From Sporothrix humicola (Eukaryota > Ascomycota > Sordariomycetes > Ophiostomatales > Ophiostomataceae): DNA of 64,000 bases. The translations under genes and the position numbers were made by a program. Under the pieces are notes generated by a model that worked only from the letters and a program-made list of their open reading frames with translations, searched no databases and was not told the DNA's origin. The stretch lies in assembly GCA_021396245.1 (NCBI GenBank), contig WNYE01000013.1, positions 431,259 through 495,258 on the forward strand, in the 5' to 3' direction. The stretch's first letter is position 1; each line of letters opens with the position of its first letter. Shown here piece after piece: positions 20,735 through 30,861 of this stretch.

Positions 20735-21972
20735 TCACGCAGCGACCGGCACGGGGAACGGACCCCGGGGACCAATGCTGGCGCCAATGTTGGCCTGGTG
20801 CATCGTCCGCGGGCCGAGTGCGTCCGGGTAGTCAATCGCCGTGTGGAACATTTGGTAGTTGGCCCACATGACAATGTCGCCCTCCTCCAGGTCAGGTACC
20901 ATGACGTACTCTGGCTTGAGCGCGCGGCTCTGGATCGGCCGCAGCCATGCGCGCACTTTGTCGAGATCTTCGATGCATTCGGCCTCCTCGTCCTGCGATT
21001 TCCTCAAGAAAATACGGCGGACACAGATGGCGTGCACCATGAACGCCTTTTCGCCGGTCACAGGGTTGATCCACACCATGGGGTAGCGCTTGACCTTGCT
21101 CTCCTCGTAGGGAGGCAGTTTATCGAGAGGCAGCTCCTTGCCAGAGCCAGAAATGCCCAGTCCGTTGGGGTTGCACTCAGCACCACCGAGCCACGTGTAC
21201 GGATGCGGGGCGTACTCAACCCACGAGTTGTCGGCATACGCCTTCTCCTCGGGCGTCAGCATGTTGTACGTCTGGACATTGCTGAAGAAGGCCGTCAATC
21301 CTGGGTTGACGTCCTTTGTCAGACCGCTGCCGTCGTCCCAGTGGACAGTCAGGGCAGGCGCCGTCGGCCGCTTAATGCACCGCAGCGTCGTGAACCACGC
21401 CGGGTCTCGATCGTACAGCGGCGCGTCAATGTGCCACCGCTGGAACCGCGTGTGGCCGGCATTGAAGTCCTCCTCATCCACCTTGGTGCTGTGCCACGCG
21501 TGCAGCCGGTCTTTGGAAATGGTCAGGTCCTTGAGCCCGTAGTGGTCCTTTCCCTGGTAGCCCTTGCCGACGATCCGGATGTTTTCCACGCCGGGGACGG
21601 CCTCCACGTAGCGGCCTCTGGCTAAAAGCCCGCCATTCGCATTAAACGTCTTCATGTCACCGTGCGAGTGCACCTGTTGGGCCGTCGGGTCGAAACGCGT
21701 GACCAGGTCCCACTGCTTTTGCGGGTGCAAGTCCTTTTGGCCCTTGACGACGACCACCTTGTGCGTCCAGATGGCGTCCGACAGAGCCTGGACGTCGTCA
21801 TCTACGTGTGTTAGAGAATGGTAATACTCTGATGTGAGAGTGTGAACTTACCGCTGATGTCATTCAGGTCGAGATCAGGAATGATGGCGCCAAAGTCCGT
21901 CTTGTCGTCGCCCGTCTTCTTCATCGGAATCACCGCGAACCCCGGCTCCGGCCTGAGAATACTGGGAGACAT
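20735..21972 (-). CDS. TauD/TfdA-type 2-oxoglutarate dioxygenase, xanthine dioxygenase (XanA)-like
   Basis: 395 residues from exons 21972-21852 and 21801-20735 (50-base intron, GTAAGT to TAG). Fe(II) ligands are His164-x-Asp166 (RWHIDAPLY) and His360 (MFHTAIDYP), with Arg372 (RTMHQ) as the likely 2-oxoglutarate anchor. From memory of the family, the framework DFGA...DLDLND, KVVVVKGQ, RFDPTAQQ, VHWDDGSG, VEYAPHPYTW and LPLDKLPP is closer to fungal XanA than to taurine or sulfonate dioxygenases. XanA converts xanthine to uric acid with 2-oxoglutarate and O2. It is a diverged paralogue of the next gene, but the intron position differs. The true substrate may be another purine or N-heterocycle. 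Confidence 0.85.
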
Positions 21973-22777
21973 GTTGTGTTGTGTGTTGAGTGTATGATTT
22001 GTATGATATGCTGATGCTCTTGACAGATGGTAATGTGTCCAGCCAGTGTTTCTGCCGTGATGTTGTGTTTATATCTTTGCGATGCGAGTAGATGTTCACC
22101 ACCTTCTCTTTTCATCATGAAGAGCAGCCAATGCCCTCACGACGATAACACGGATGCGTAAGACTCGACGTCCCGTCGTGTGGGTTGCTCTCCTCCCGTA
22201 GCGTGCCATCCGGCCTTATCCATCACTATCCACCACTACCCATCCCCCGCACCCACCCTCGGCCGAGCCAATCTACTAACACCAATTCTTATCAGCGCCT
22301 TATCTCCACACCATTACGACTACATCACCAACTACCACCCATCATTGGGACCAGACTCTGTGAATTTTACGCCCTCCTTGGATAAGACGTATCGGGCACT
22401 TCCGGTTGTACGTTTTGTTGCGAGCCTCTTGATGCTCACGATATATCTCGTGATATCAACAACCGCCTTCAGTCTCATACATCGGCAGGCTCCGTTCTCT
22501 GAAAGCATCGTTGTCGATACTAGTTAAAAATACATCTCGTATTTCGTCGTTTTTGGTTGGATTTCCTATAAATTTTCACTTTTGAATCTGAAAATTTGTA
22601 TAATACTTCGTTTATTTCGTTATGTTTTGATATATATTGAGAAAATCACGTAACTTTCATAAAATTAAAAGTTGCTAAGAATTGATTTGAGAATTTTAAA
22701 TCATCAATTTTTGGTAGAAATAATCATTGAAGATACAGCAGAATAAAAACAGAAACCGTCCCAGTCAACATGTCTCC
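21973..22777. other. Intergenic; promoter and AT-rich segment
   Basis: The first part (to about 22520) is the promoter of the dioxygenase at 21972 and includes CTACTAACACC near 22273. The part from about 22525 to 22777 is markedly AT-rich, with no open frame, and forms the 3' flank of the next dioxygenase. Confidence 0.5.
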
Positions 22778-24075
22778 TTACCGAGGATGATCACTTGCCG
22801 CAACATTACACTGGTGCATCACCCGCGGGCCATACGACTTGGGGAATTCAGTCTGTGTTGTTAGCGTTTGTGGACAAAATATGAAAAGAGGACGGCCAGA
22901 CTTACAATACTGTGCCAGAGAGCACGGTTGTACCACAGGATAACATCTGACTCTTGGTGGTGGTGGGCGTAAATGTTTTCCGGCTCCAGAACGGGCCGCA
23001 TCAGCTTATGCATAAATGCGCGCACCTCCTTGAGGTCGTCGACGACCGTCTCGGGGCCGTCTGCACTGCTCTTCAGGTAGAGCTTGAAGGCGCCCTGACC
23101 GTGGACTTGCAGCGACTTTTCGCCCGTCTTGGGGTTTGTCCAGACCATTGGGTAGACGCAGACTTTGTCGGCGGTCCAGGGCGGCAGCTTGTCTAGGGGC
23201 ACTTCGAGGCCCTCGGTCTCGATCAAGTGGCCGAGACGCGTGCTGTGCGCCGGGGCCATCCACGCAAAAGCGTGCGGGGCGTACTCGATCCGGCTGTGCA
23301 TGACAATGTTGCGGGTCTCCTCGTCCAGCAGCTCCAGGGCCCGACTGCCGGCAACCATGGCCGTCGCACCGGGTGGGATGCTCATCTGCGTGCCCGTGCC
23401 GTCGTCCCACTGGACCGTGACATTGGGTCCCTTGGGCGTCTTGACCGCCAGTAGGCAGCCGACACGCGGCGGCGGAATGTTGTAGAGCGAGCCGTCAAAG
23501 TGCCATTGGTAGAACCGCGAGGCGCCGGCTTCTCTGTCATCGTCGGAGATGTGCGGCGGCAGGTGGAACTCGTGGTGGTCGACGCCCTGGATCTCAAAAC
23601 CGGGCGGGAACCCATAGTGGTCGTCGTCCAACGGGCCACGACCCAAAATATGGACTTGCGGCTGCTCGGGAATGGCTGGCCGCTTGGGAATGCCGTAGAT
23701 ATCGACACCGTTGTGGTGGACGAGGAATGGGTCTTTTCCATGGGCGAAACCGCCTGTTGTCTCGTCTGGGTCAAAACTGGACGTCAAACGGTACTGCTGC
23801 TGTGGTCGCAGCATCTGTGGCTGCTCCTTGAAGACGAGCAGCTTGTGTTTGTGCAGAGAGTCTGAAATAAATTTGAAATCGGCATCGGTAAAGTTGTTGA
23901 GGTCAATGCCATACACCAGAGCGCCAAAATCGACCTTGCTGCCCTCAGCATGCTCAATCGGCTGGAGACGGCCCGTAGTCTTTTCGGCATGTGGCAGGTC
24001 AAATGTCTCCTTGGCCGGCAGCAAGTGAAGACCGGGAGCCTCCTCCGTCTCTGTAATAACTGCCGCAATAACCAT
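22778..24075 (-). CDS. TauD/TfdA-type 2-oxoglutarate dioxygenase, second XanA-like copy
   Basis: 414 residues from exons 24075-22906 and 22852-22778. The 53-base intron (GTAAGT to ACACAG, branch GCTAAC) interrupts the last Fe-ligand segment. Splicing restores WHSI-TEFPKSYGPRVMHQ; without it the protein would lose the 2-oxoglutarate-binding Arg. Ligands are His192-x-Asp194 (WHFDGSLY), His388 and Arg400. The Met at 24075 is chosen because its AAAATGG context is good and the extension upstream has no family features. The C-terminal third (YAPHAFAWM, VPLDKLPPWT, YPMVWTNPKTGEK) parallels the neighbour at 20735. The two are diverged duplicates in the same orientation. Confidence 0.85.
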
Positions 24076-24566
24076 TTTGATGTGTATGCTCGTGGTGATA
24101 TTTCTTAACGATGAAAAAAATGATATATTGTTGATTCTGGACGGTTGACGATAATTCATGAAGTTATCGCGATAATGACCTGTAATGTCAACCACTTATA
24201 TTACAATACACTCCTTTTCTCGCAACTGTTATTGATCCAATTACATGAAGGTTGACTGTCTTATCGTGATATCGGTTCGCACCTTCCTCACAAACTGGCA
24301 CCAATCACGGTCTGTCGGCCGAGCCCGTTAACACGGCAGACCCACTTCGCGCCATTTCGGCCGAGTTCTACATGGCAGGCGCAAGTGGGCTCAAGCCAGG
24401 TCAAGACCACCGGCGACCTCCGCTCCACTCACAGAGCTGCAATTACAAGCGGTATTGGAAGCTGTCCTGCATGAGTTCTTTCGTCCCTGAATATCTTCGA
24501 TATTTTTGACAGACGATTTTTGACCTCATTTGTTTACTTTCAACTTGTCCCTTAACTCTCACCAAC
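24076..24566. promoter_or_regulatory. Divergent promoter, dioxygenase / hydrolase
   Basis: 491 bases between two 5' ends. It contains GTTAACACGGC at 24327-24337, a copy of the TAACACSGC-like element seen elsewhere in the block. No TATA box is clear. Confidence 0.45.
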
Positions 24567-25421
24567 ATGTCTTCCTTCCTCGACACTCCTCTTGGCTACA
24601 AGATCCACTACACGACATCTGGCGATCCTTCTGGACAGCTTGTTATTTGCATGCACGGACTGGGCGGTTCAACAGCGACCTTTGACTCGTTTGTCCCTCT
24701 TCTTCCAAACACATTTTCGGTGGTCCAAGTCGACTTCCCCGGCTTCGGCAAGTCTCCTCTGCCAACCGACCGCCGCATCTCCATCGCCGACCATGTCGCC
24801 AACCTACACCATCTCGTCGCATCTCTGCAAGCCGCTGCGCCAGCGGGGAGTGCCGCCGCAAGCAAGCCCGCCCTCCTCGTCGGACACTCCCTGGGGGCTG
24901 TCGTCAGTCTTCAGTCTGCTGCCACGACCTCCTACGGAGGTCTTCTCCTCCTCGGTCCCGGCCGGTCGGGCAGCCGCATCCCTCCTGCCCGCAAGGCTAT
25001 GCTGGACACTGCCGCACTGGTGCGCGCCGAGGGGATCGCAGCCGCCGCCGCCAAAGCAAAAGTGACCAACTTTTATGCGGATACGGAGGGAAGGACAGTA
25101 CCCGAGTCGCTGAAACAAGCCGTCTATGACGCCGTCGCCGCGTCCGACCCCGAAGGCTATGCGCAAACATGCGAGGCCATTGTGGCCGACGACCACGTCG
25201 ACCCCGACTACTCGGCCATTAAATGCCCTGTGGTCTTTGTGGCCGGCGACAAGGACATGATCAGCCCCGTCTCCCGATCGGAAGACCTGGCCAAGCTGGT
25301 GGGCGGGCCGACGGAAGTGCAGATTGTGCGCAGTGGACACCAACCAATTCTGGAGGACCTGGAAGGCGTGAAGCTGGCACTGTCCATTTTCTTGGAGAAC
25401 GTCGAGAAGGCCAGTGCATGA
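24567..25421 (+). CDS. Alpha/beta hydrolase
   Basis: 284 residues, no intron. Triad: Ser108 in VGHSLGA, Asp230 (or Asp228) in VAGDKDMIS, and His258 in RSGHQP. The oxyanion-hole segment CMHGLGGS is at 28-35 and DFPGFGKS at 56-63. This is a different subfamily from the hydrolase at 5936 (little shared sequence beyond the fold motifs). It is divergent from the second XanA-like dioxygenase and so probably co-expressed with it. Substrate unknown; a ring-opened lactone, amide or ester are all possible. Confidence 0.86.
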   Translation: MSSFLDTPLGYKIHYTTSGDPSGQLVICMHGLGGSTATFDSFVPLLPNTFSVVQVDFPGFGKSPLPTDRRISIADHVANLHHLVASLQAAAPAGSAAASKPALLVGHSLGAVVSLQSAATTSYGGLLLLGPGRSGSRIPPARKAMLDTAALVRAEGIAAAAAKAKVTNFYADTEGRTVPESLKQAVYDAVAASDPEGYAQTCEAIVADDHVDPDYSAIKCPVVFVAGDKDMISPVSRSEDLAKLVGGPTEVQIVRSGHQPILEDLEGVKLALSIFLENVEKASA

Positions 25422-25487
25422 TCGTAGGGAAAGATATTCTTGTACATAATAACAGAGCATCTATTCATAATCATATTCTGTTCTAAG

Positions 25488-28102
25488 TTACAGTAGTGAG
25501 AAATCGTGATTGGCCAAGTAGAGCAGATTTTCGAAACCATTACTAGAACTGTCCCACCCGGGTGGTAGTTGGATTGGTGCATCTAGCAGGCTGGGATCAT
25601 TCAGGGTGTTTGTTGGTAGCACAGTCATATCCGACCCGAGAGTAATGGAGTCAGGCACTCTGTCCTGGCCGACATTATTGTTCGTATTCATATAAATAGC
25701 CGAGCGTTTGTCCGCGTTGGCCGCATTGTTGTGTGTCGCCATTGTCAGGGTAGATGTCGTGGAAGAATGTGCATTGTGAACTCGCCGTCTTGGATTGGGA
25801 CGGCCGTGTGATTGTCTGCGCTCACTGATTTTGTCCGTCTGGCAGAAGTGACGTATGAAAGCTGGCACATTGAACTTTGTTTTCTTGGAAGACGCCTGTA
25901 GTGGTGGGAGGTCGCGAGTAGACGAAAATGAGTGGCGTGCGTTTGTTTGTTGGCCTCTCTTGCGTTTTCTCGCGTCTGTTGGAGATATTGGAGTGATGTC
26001 CACCGCCTCATTCCTGACAACATCACGGACGCCAGCCTCGTCAAGCAGTGCCTTTAGGAGACGTATCCCACGGACCGCAATCATGCTGTGAGGGAATTGA
26101 CGAAGAATACCGACAACGTCTTCGACTAGATTGGCATGCTCGAGACTCTGCCGCGCTTGATCATCGCCTGGACCACGGTGGAGAACATCCAATATCAAAA
26201 TGATGGATGCGGCCACGGAGAAGGCCTGATGCACCCACAACGTCGGCCCTTCTTCTCGCGCGACGGCCTTGTACTCTTTGATAATTGTCTTGGAAGCGGC
26301 AATACATGTGTGTCGAGTAAAGGAAAACGCCGGATTGGTAAAGCTCTCTGACAGAAACGAGCGGTGGATCATGATGATTTTGTGGCCCGAACTAATGGCC
26401 AGTGCCCTCCTCGCCCAGGGAATCCAGACGGGCCAATGCTGCTCGAGCGGAACCTGTGACGACAGAAATCGAGGACGATCAGCCGTGGCCAGAGTCCGCA
26501 TGTGGGCATCCCACGACAGGACTTGTTGGTAGCGAGTGTAGGCGGTGTTGCAGGCCAGCAGTCCATCCTGGAGACGGGGCATGATGGAGGCGATTGTGTT
26601 GAGAAATCGGCAGTAGCCAGACACGGTTGGCTCTGTTTCAGGTTGAACTGGGACAGGTAATGACAGCTCCAGATCCTCGTCGTGGACATTGGCTGGTTTG
26701 GCCGTCTGTGAGTGCAGTGGGTTGACCAGATAACTCTCCGAAAACGGGATGCCAAACCAGTCTTGGCTGCACAGCTGGTTCCACACTCGCCGGCCTTGTT
26801 CAATGTCGGCGGTGACAGGTTCTGCCCCGCGATCACCACCACCGAGGCGGTGTAGTCCCAGAGACTGAGCAATCCGAACAGCTGCTGCCAACTGTATGCT
26901 TTGTGTATTCGAAAACCCGAGCATGTGCGCCGAGATGGTCATTGTCGCAATGGTCTGGCACGAGCGGATACTGTGGTTGGCCATGTACTGGTCTCTTTGC
27001 AAGCAAGCCAAGGCAGCCTGGAACCAATGTTTGCAAAGGGCGTGTCTTTCTGGCGCATGGAAGCCCCAGGACAGGGCTTGCGTTGACGGTGCACAGGTCA
27101 AACTGCCAGACAGGATGGAGAACAGGAGGGCCATCCATTGCAGGTCGATGTCTGACGTTCCCCGACTATCTTCGACAGACTGGACCTGGCCACCGTATTT
27201 ATCGTAAAAGAGGGCCAGCTCTGTTCGGAAACGAGGTGCAAGAAATGATGCATGATACCACAAAAGACACTCGATATGGTAGTCGACCAGCTGTTCAACC
27301 TGGCGCTGGCTGGGAAGAAGCATCTGCAACACTGCGACAGAACTGCTGTTGCTGTCACTAAACGGGTCATCGTTGTGGCTGGTGTGTCCATGGCCACCAA
27401 ATTCTCCAAGATGAGCCTCATTGTCTGACTCTTCAATGACAGGGATCATGGCCATGCCAATGTTGACGCCTCCAACATCTGTGGACGAAGAGACGGCCGT
27501 GCTGCTCCCATCGCCTACACTGCTCCGTCTTCCATGTGTTGTTGGGTGATATTCTGGGTCTTTTCGTCGGCCCCAAGCCAAGAATTCGAGAATGGATGCG
27601 GCATCTTTGATAACCGTGTCGCTTGTGTCTCTTCGGCTATCTGTTTGTATTGTATCGTCGTTGGTTACAATATGGTCATCATCCTGTGCCTCCACAGAGT
27701 CTTCGCCGGAGTCATCGATATCGTCGTTCGTCACTTCTGGTATTGCTGACGCCAGCTGGACAATATCTGGCGATGAAACAGCCGGCTCTTTCTCGGCCGA
27801 CATCATCCGTGTCTGGTTCTCAAGTTCGCGTACCCGACGTTGAAGAAATTCGAGCTCACTTGTCACCGAATCATGATGTCTGGTCGTCAGCATTGACTGT
27901 GAAGGTGACGGTCCAGCATCCGGTCCGCAGCTGTCTTCTTCTCCTCTGACATTGTCAGCATACTGTTACGCCAGAATATCGACCGTGCACGCACGTACCT
28001 CCTAACACACGTCTCACAGGGAAACGTCTTGGAACAGCGGACTTTCCGCCGAGTACACGACCCGCAGGCTGTCCGGGTCCGGGGGGCGGTCGATGTGCTC
28101 AT
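25488..28102 (-). CDS. Zn2Cys6 fungal transcription factor (2 exons)
   Basis: 853 residues from exons 28102-27999 and 27945-25488 (53-base intron, GTACGT to TCAG). The junction falls inside the cluster. The spliced protein has Cys13, 16, 23, 29, 32 and 41 (CGSCTRRKVRC), followed by a short coiled coil (ELEFLQRRVRELENQ). The middle region has a fungal-specific domain with a SIQLAAAVRIAQSLGLHR-type helix. A basic segment lies near residues 680-710 and a Pro/Asn-rich tail ends the protein. A second ATG at 28186, in frame, would add 28 residues. It converges on the hydrolase at 24567, with only 66 bases between stops. Confidence 0.85.
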
Positions 28103-28592
28103 TTTCGGGTTTTGGGGTGACGATGTCAAAGGTCGGTACTCTGTATCCACATCTCGGCCGGGCATCAAGTAATAAGAATAAGACATGTTGGATTGGTCAA
28201 GAAGTACGACATAGAAGGAGGTTGACTGCTACCCTCCAACGCCTCTTATCAGTGTACTCAATGACTGCGCTCTGATTGGCTGATATGCCGTTGGATCCGG
28301 CAGTTACGGGCATCTCCGCCTGTCCAATGCCCCACTTTTATCCACTAACACGCCGACTTACACCAATTTCAGGGGAAGGAATGGGCAGGAAGGCAGAAAG
28401 GCAGGAGCGAGGCAACAACTAACACTGTGACGGAACCGGACTTGACAATTTGATATGACCGTTATCTATGCGGGGAGCTTCGAATTATGTCAGAAATTTG
28501 CATTACGATCGTTTCTAACATTTGAGCCAAAGAGCAAAAAGAGCAAAAAGCATGAAAACAATCGCTAAATAGTATCAAAACGAATGCACCCC
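28103..28592 (-). promoter_or_regulatory. Promoter of the Zn2Cys6 regulator
   Basis: About 490 bases between this regulator's start and the 3' end of the 2-oxoglutarate oxygenase. It includes CTAACACGCCG at 28345-28355, similar to the recurring element, and a GCAAAAA direct repeat near 28537-28552. No gene is seen. Confidence 0.45.
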
Positions 28593-29670
28593 TCACGCCA
28601 CTTTCTGCACTCGTGCGTACGACTCGGTAAACTGTTCAAATAGGTAGTCCCGCAAGACAATCGGTTCGTACTTGCCCTCCTTGAGCGGCGGTCCATATGA
28701 GCGGTCGCTCGTGTCTCTGCGGGACTCACATCCGGGGATGGTGTCCAGGACATGCTTGGCGTTGCCGTTAAAGAAAAACGGCACCGAGTAGCGGTCGTGC
28801 GGCGAGCAGTTCATGACGCGGTGCGTGTTGCTCGTAAACTGGTGGTTGGTCCAGCGCATCATGGCGTTGCCCAAGTTAACGACAAAGGCGCCGGGGACGG
28901 GTTTAACGTCCAGCCATTTGCCTGTGCGTTCGTCCTGGACCTGGAGACCGCCGACGCTGTCCTGTAAGAGTAAAGTGACACAGCCAAAGTCGCGGTGGGC
29001 GCCGACGCCGCGCTCGTTGGGCGCGAGGACGGGCGTGGGCGGGTAGTGCACCAGCCGTAGAGTGGCACTCGGGTCGTTGCGGACAAAACTGTCAAACCAC
29101 GTCGCCTCGAGGCCGAGGCCCAGCGCAAGGGCGGTCATGATGTCTTGTGCAAGACTCAAGGCGGCACTGTAGTAGTCGTTGCAGGTATCACGGAAAGGCT
29201 GGCCGAGGATCTCCGGGTACAAGTTCGGGCCGCAGTTGTATTCGCCGGCAAGAACCCTCGGGTGGTCGGCCGGCAGGTCTTCGCCGAAATAGATGGCCTC
29301 CTTCTTGTCGGGCGCCGTGCCCGGCTCGAGCATTTGTGTTCCGAGCTGCTCGTAGCCGCGGTGGTAGCTGTTGCTGCGGAGATCACACGTCATCTTTTGC
29401 TCGAGCGGCAGATCAAAGAACGCTTTGGACGCCGCGAGCATATCATCTTGGAGTTTGCGCGGCACGGTCGTGTTTGTCAGCTGGAAAAAGCCCTTGTCGC
29501 GGCAGGCGGCGTTGATGTCGGCGATCAGTTTGTCGCGGGCCTGTTTGTCACTGCCATGGAAGGCTATGTCGTTAGATGCGGAGTAGAAAGATTGAGTTTA
29601 GGTTGGAGAGATACTCACCAGAAAAATCAAGAACTGGGGGAGCCTTGTCGGTGGACATTGTTGAAGTCAT
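28593..29670 (-). CDS. Isopenicillin-N-synthase-like 2-oxoglutarate/Fe(II) oxygenase
   Basis: 340 residues from exons 29670-29619 and 29563-28593 (55-base intron, GTGAGT to ATAG). The N-terminal DIOX_N part (PVLDFSGAFHG, CRDKGFFQLTN) precedes the double-stranded beta-helix with His207-x-Asp209 (AHRDFGCVTLLLQD), His265 (SNTHRVM) and Arg275-x-Ser277 (RYSVPFF), the standard iron and 2-oxoglutarate set. Related fungal enzymes include thymine 7-hydroxylase and HxnY of nicotinate catabolism; I cannot choose among them. It is divergent from the NCS1 permease at 30862. Met1 or Met5 could start the protein. Confidence 0.86.
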
Positions 29671-30861
29671 AGTTGTGGAGTGGAAAACGTGGAGTAGATT
29701 TGATGTGTCAAAAATGATCGTCGTTGATTGTTTGTTTCGATACCTTGTTTGGATGCACGAATGAACAGCTCGACAAGACATTAAAACGTGTTTCTCATTG
29801 TCATCCATGTAAATAAAATATCTTGGAAGAGACGCAACCCCCACAGAAACCTTCTGCATAACGCCCACAGTGCACATCGACAGCCATCGGTAGCTCCCGT
29901 CTAATCGGCCCAATCACCCTAATCAACAGGCTTTGGTGGCTTGCGTTTCCCCGCGATAACCACGATAAGGCCGTGTCGTGGAGATGGTGACAATTCCCCG
30001 TACTTTTGGGTTGACCGGCGGCTGCCGATTGTTTATATCAACTCGTGTTTATCACAATCGGTTGTAAGTGTAGATAATTTACTGATGTTGGTCTACTTCT
30101 TGTGCTTCTTTTCTTCTTTTTCTATAGCAGCCAAGTCGCTCGAACATGCTGTTGTACGCGTGTTGATCGTCCACTTTTCTGGCCAAGAAGCCGCTTTCTG
30201 CCAAGACTCTGACCCTGGCTAGGCTCAACTCCAGAGATAAACATGTTTCTTTGGACTTTACTCGGCACTGTCACCCTTGACACCCCGGCTATCCAATTCC
30301 CAATCCCACTCTATTTCCTGTCGAAAAGGCTGGGTTTTGTCCTAGAAAGCATCTCGGCCGGTAGCTGTTGACGTATCATATCGCAGGTTATCAAATTGTC
30401 AGGGTGTTATCGATACGTTGAAGTGATAGTTTATCAGACAGGAAAGTCGCAATCGCCGTTGGTCGTTGGCTCCAAAAATTGCTGATTACCGGCCAGTGCC
30501 GCCGTCTGCAATTGGGTACCGTTGACGGCCATTGACGGATCACCACGCGAGATCCCGGTCTTGCAACGGGGATGCATTTTGAGTGAGTCGTATCTCGACT
30601 CCGTATCAGTCGTGTCTGTATCTCCAGTTCGACGTATCTTGTGTATGGTTGTCATATCTGCATTCGTGCATTCGTAATCGAGATGCACATCGTGAATGGC
30701 TAGAGTGCATCTTTATTCAACTTACAACATCCTTACAACTATCATCACCGTCTTCATCCAAACATATATCAACGGATGCCACGTTCCATCGTCATCCTCT
30801 GATCCCATCCGATCTGCATCTATCCTCAACTCTCCACACATTTTCAACCACATCCCCCAAC
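29671..30861. other. Divergent promoter, dioxygenase / NCS1 permease
   Basis: About 1.2 kb between two 5' ends. No open frame has family features. The leader before the permease is rich in C/T/A (30715-30860), typical of fungal 5' UTRs. A shared regulatory region is likely. Confidence 0.45.
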
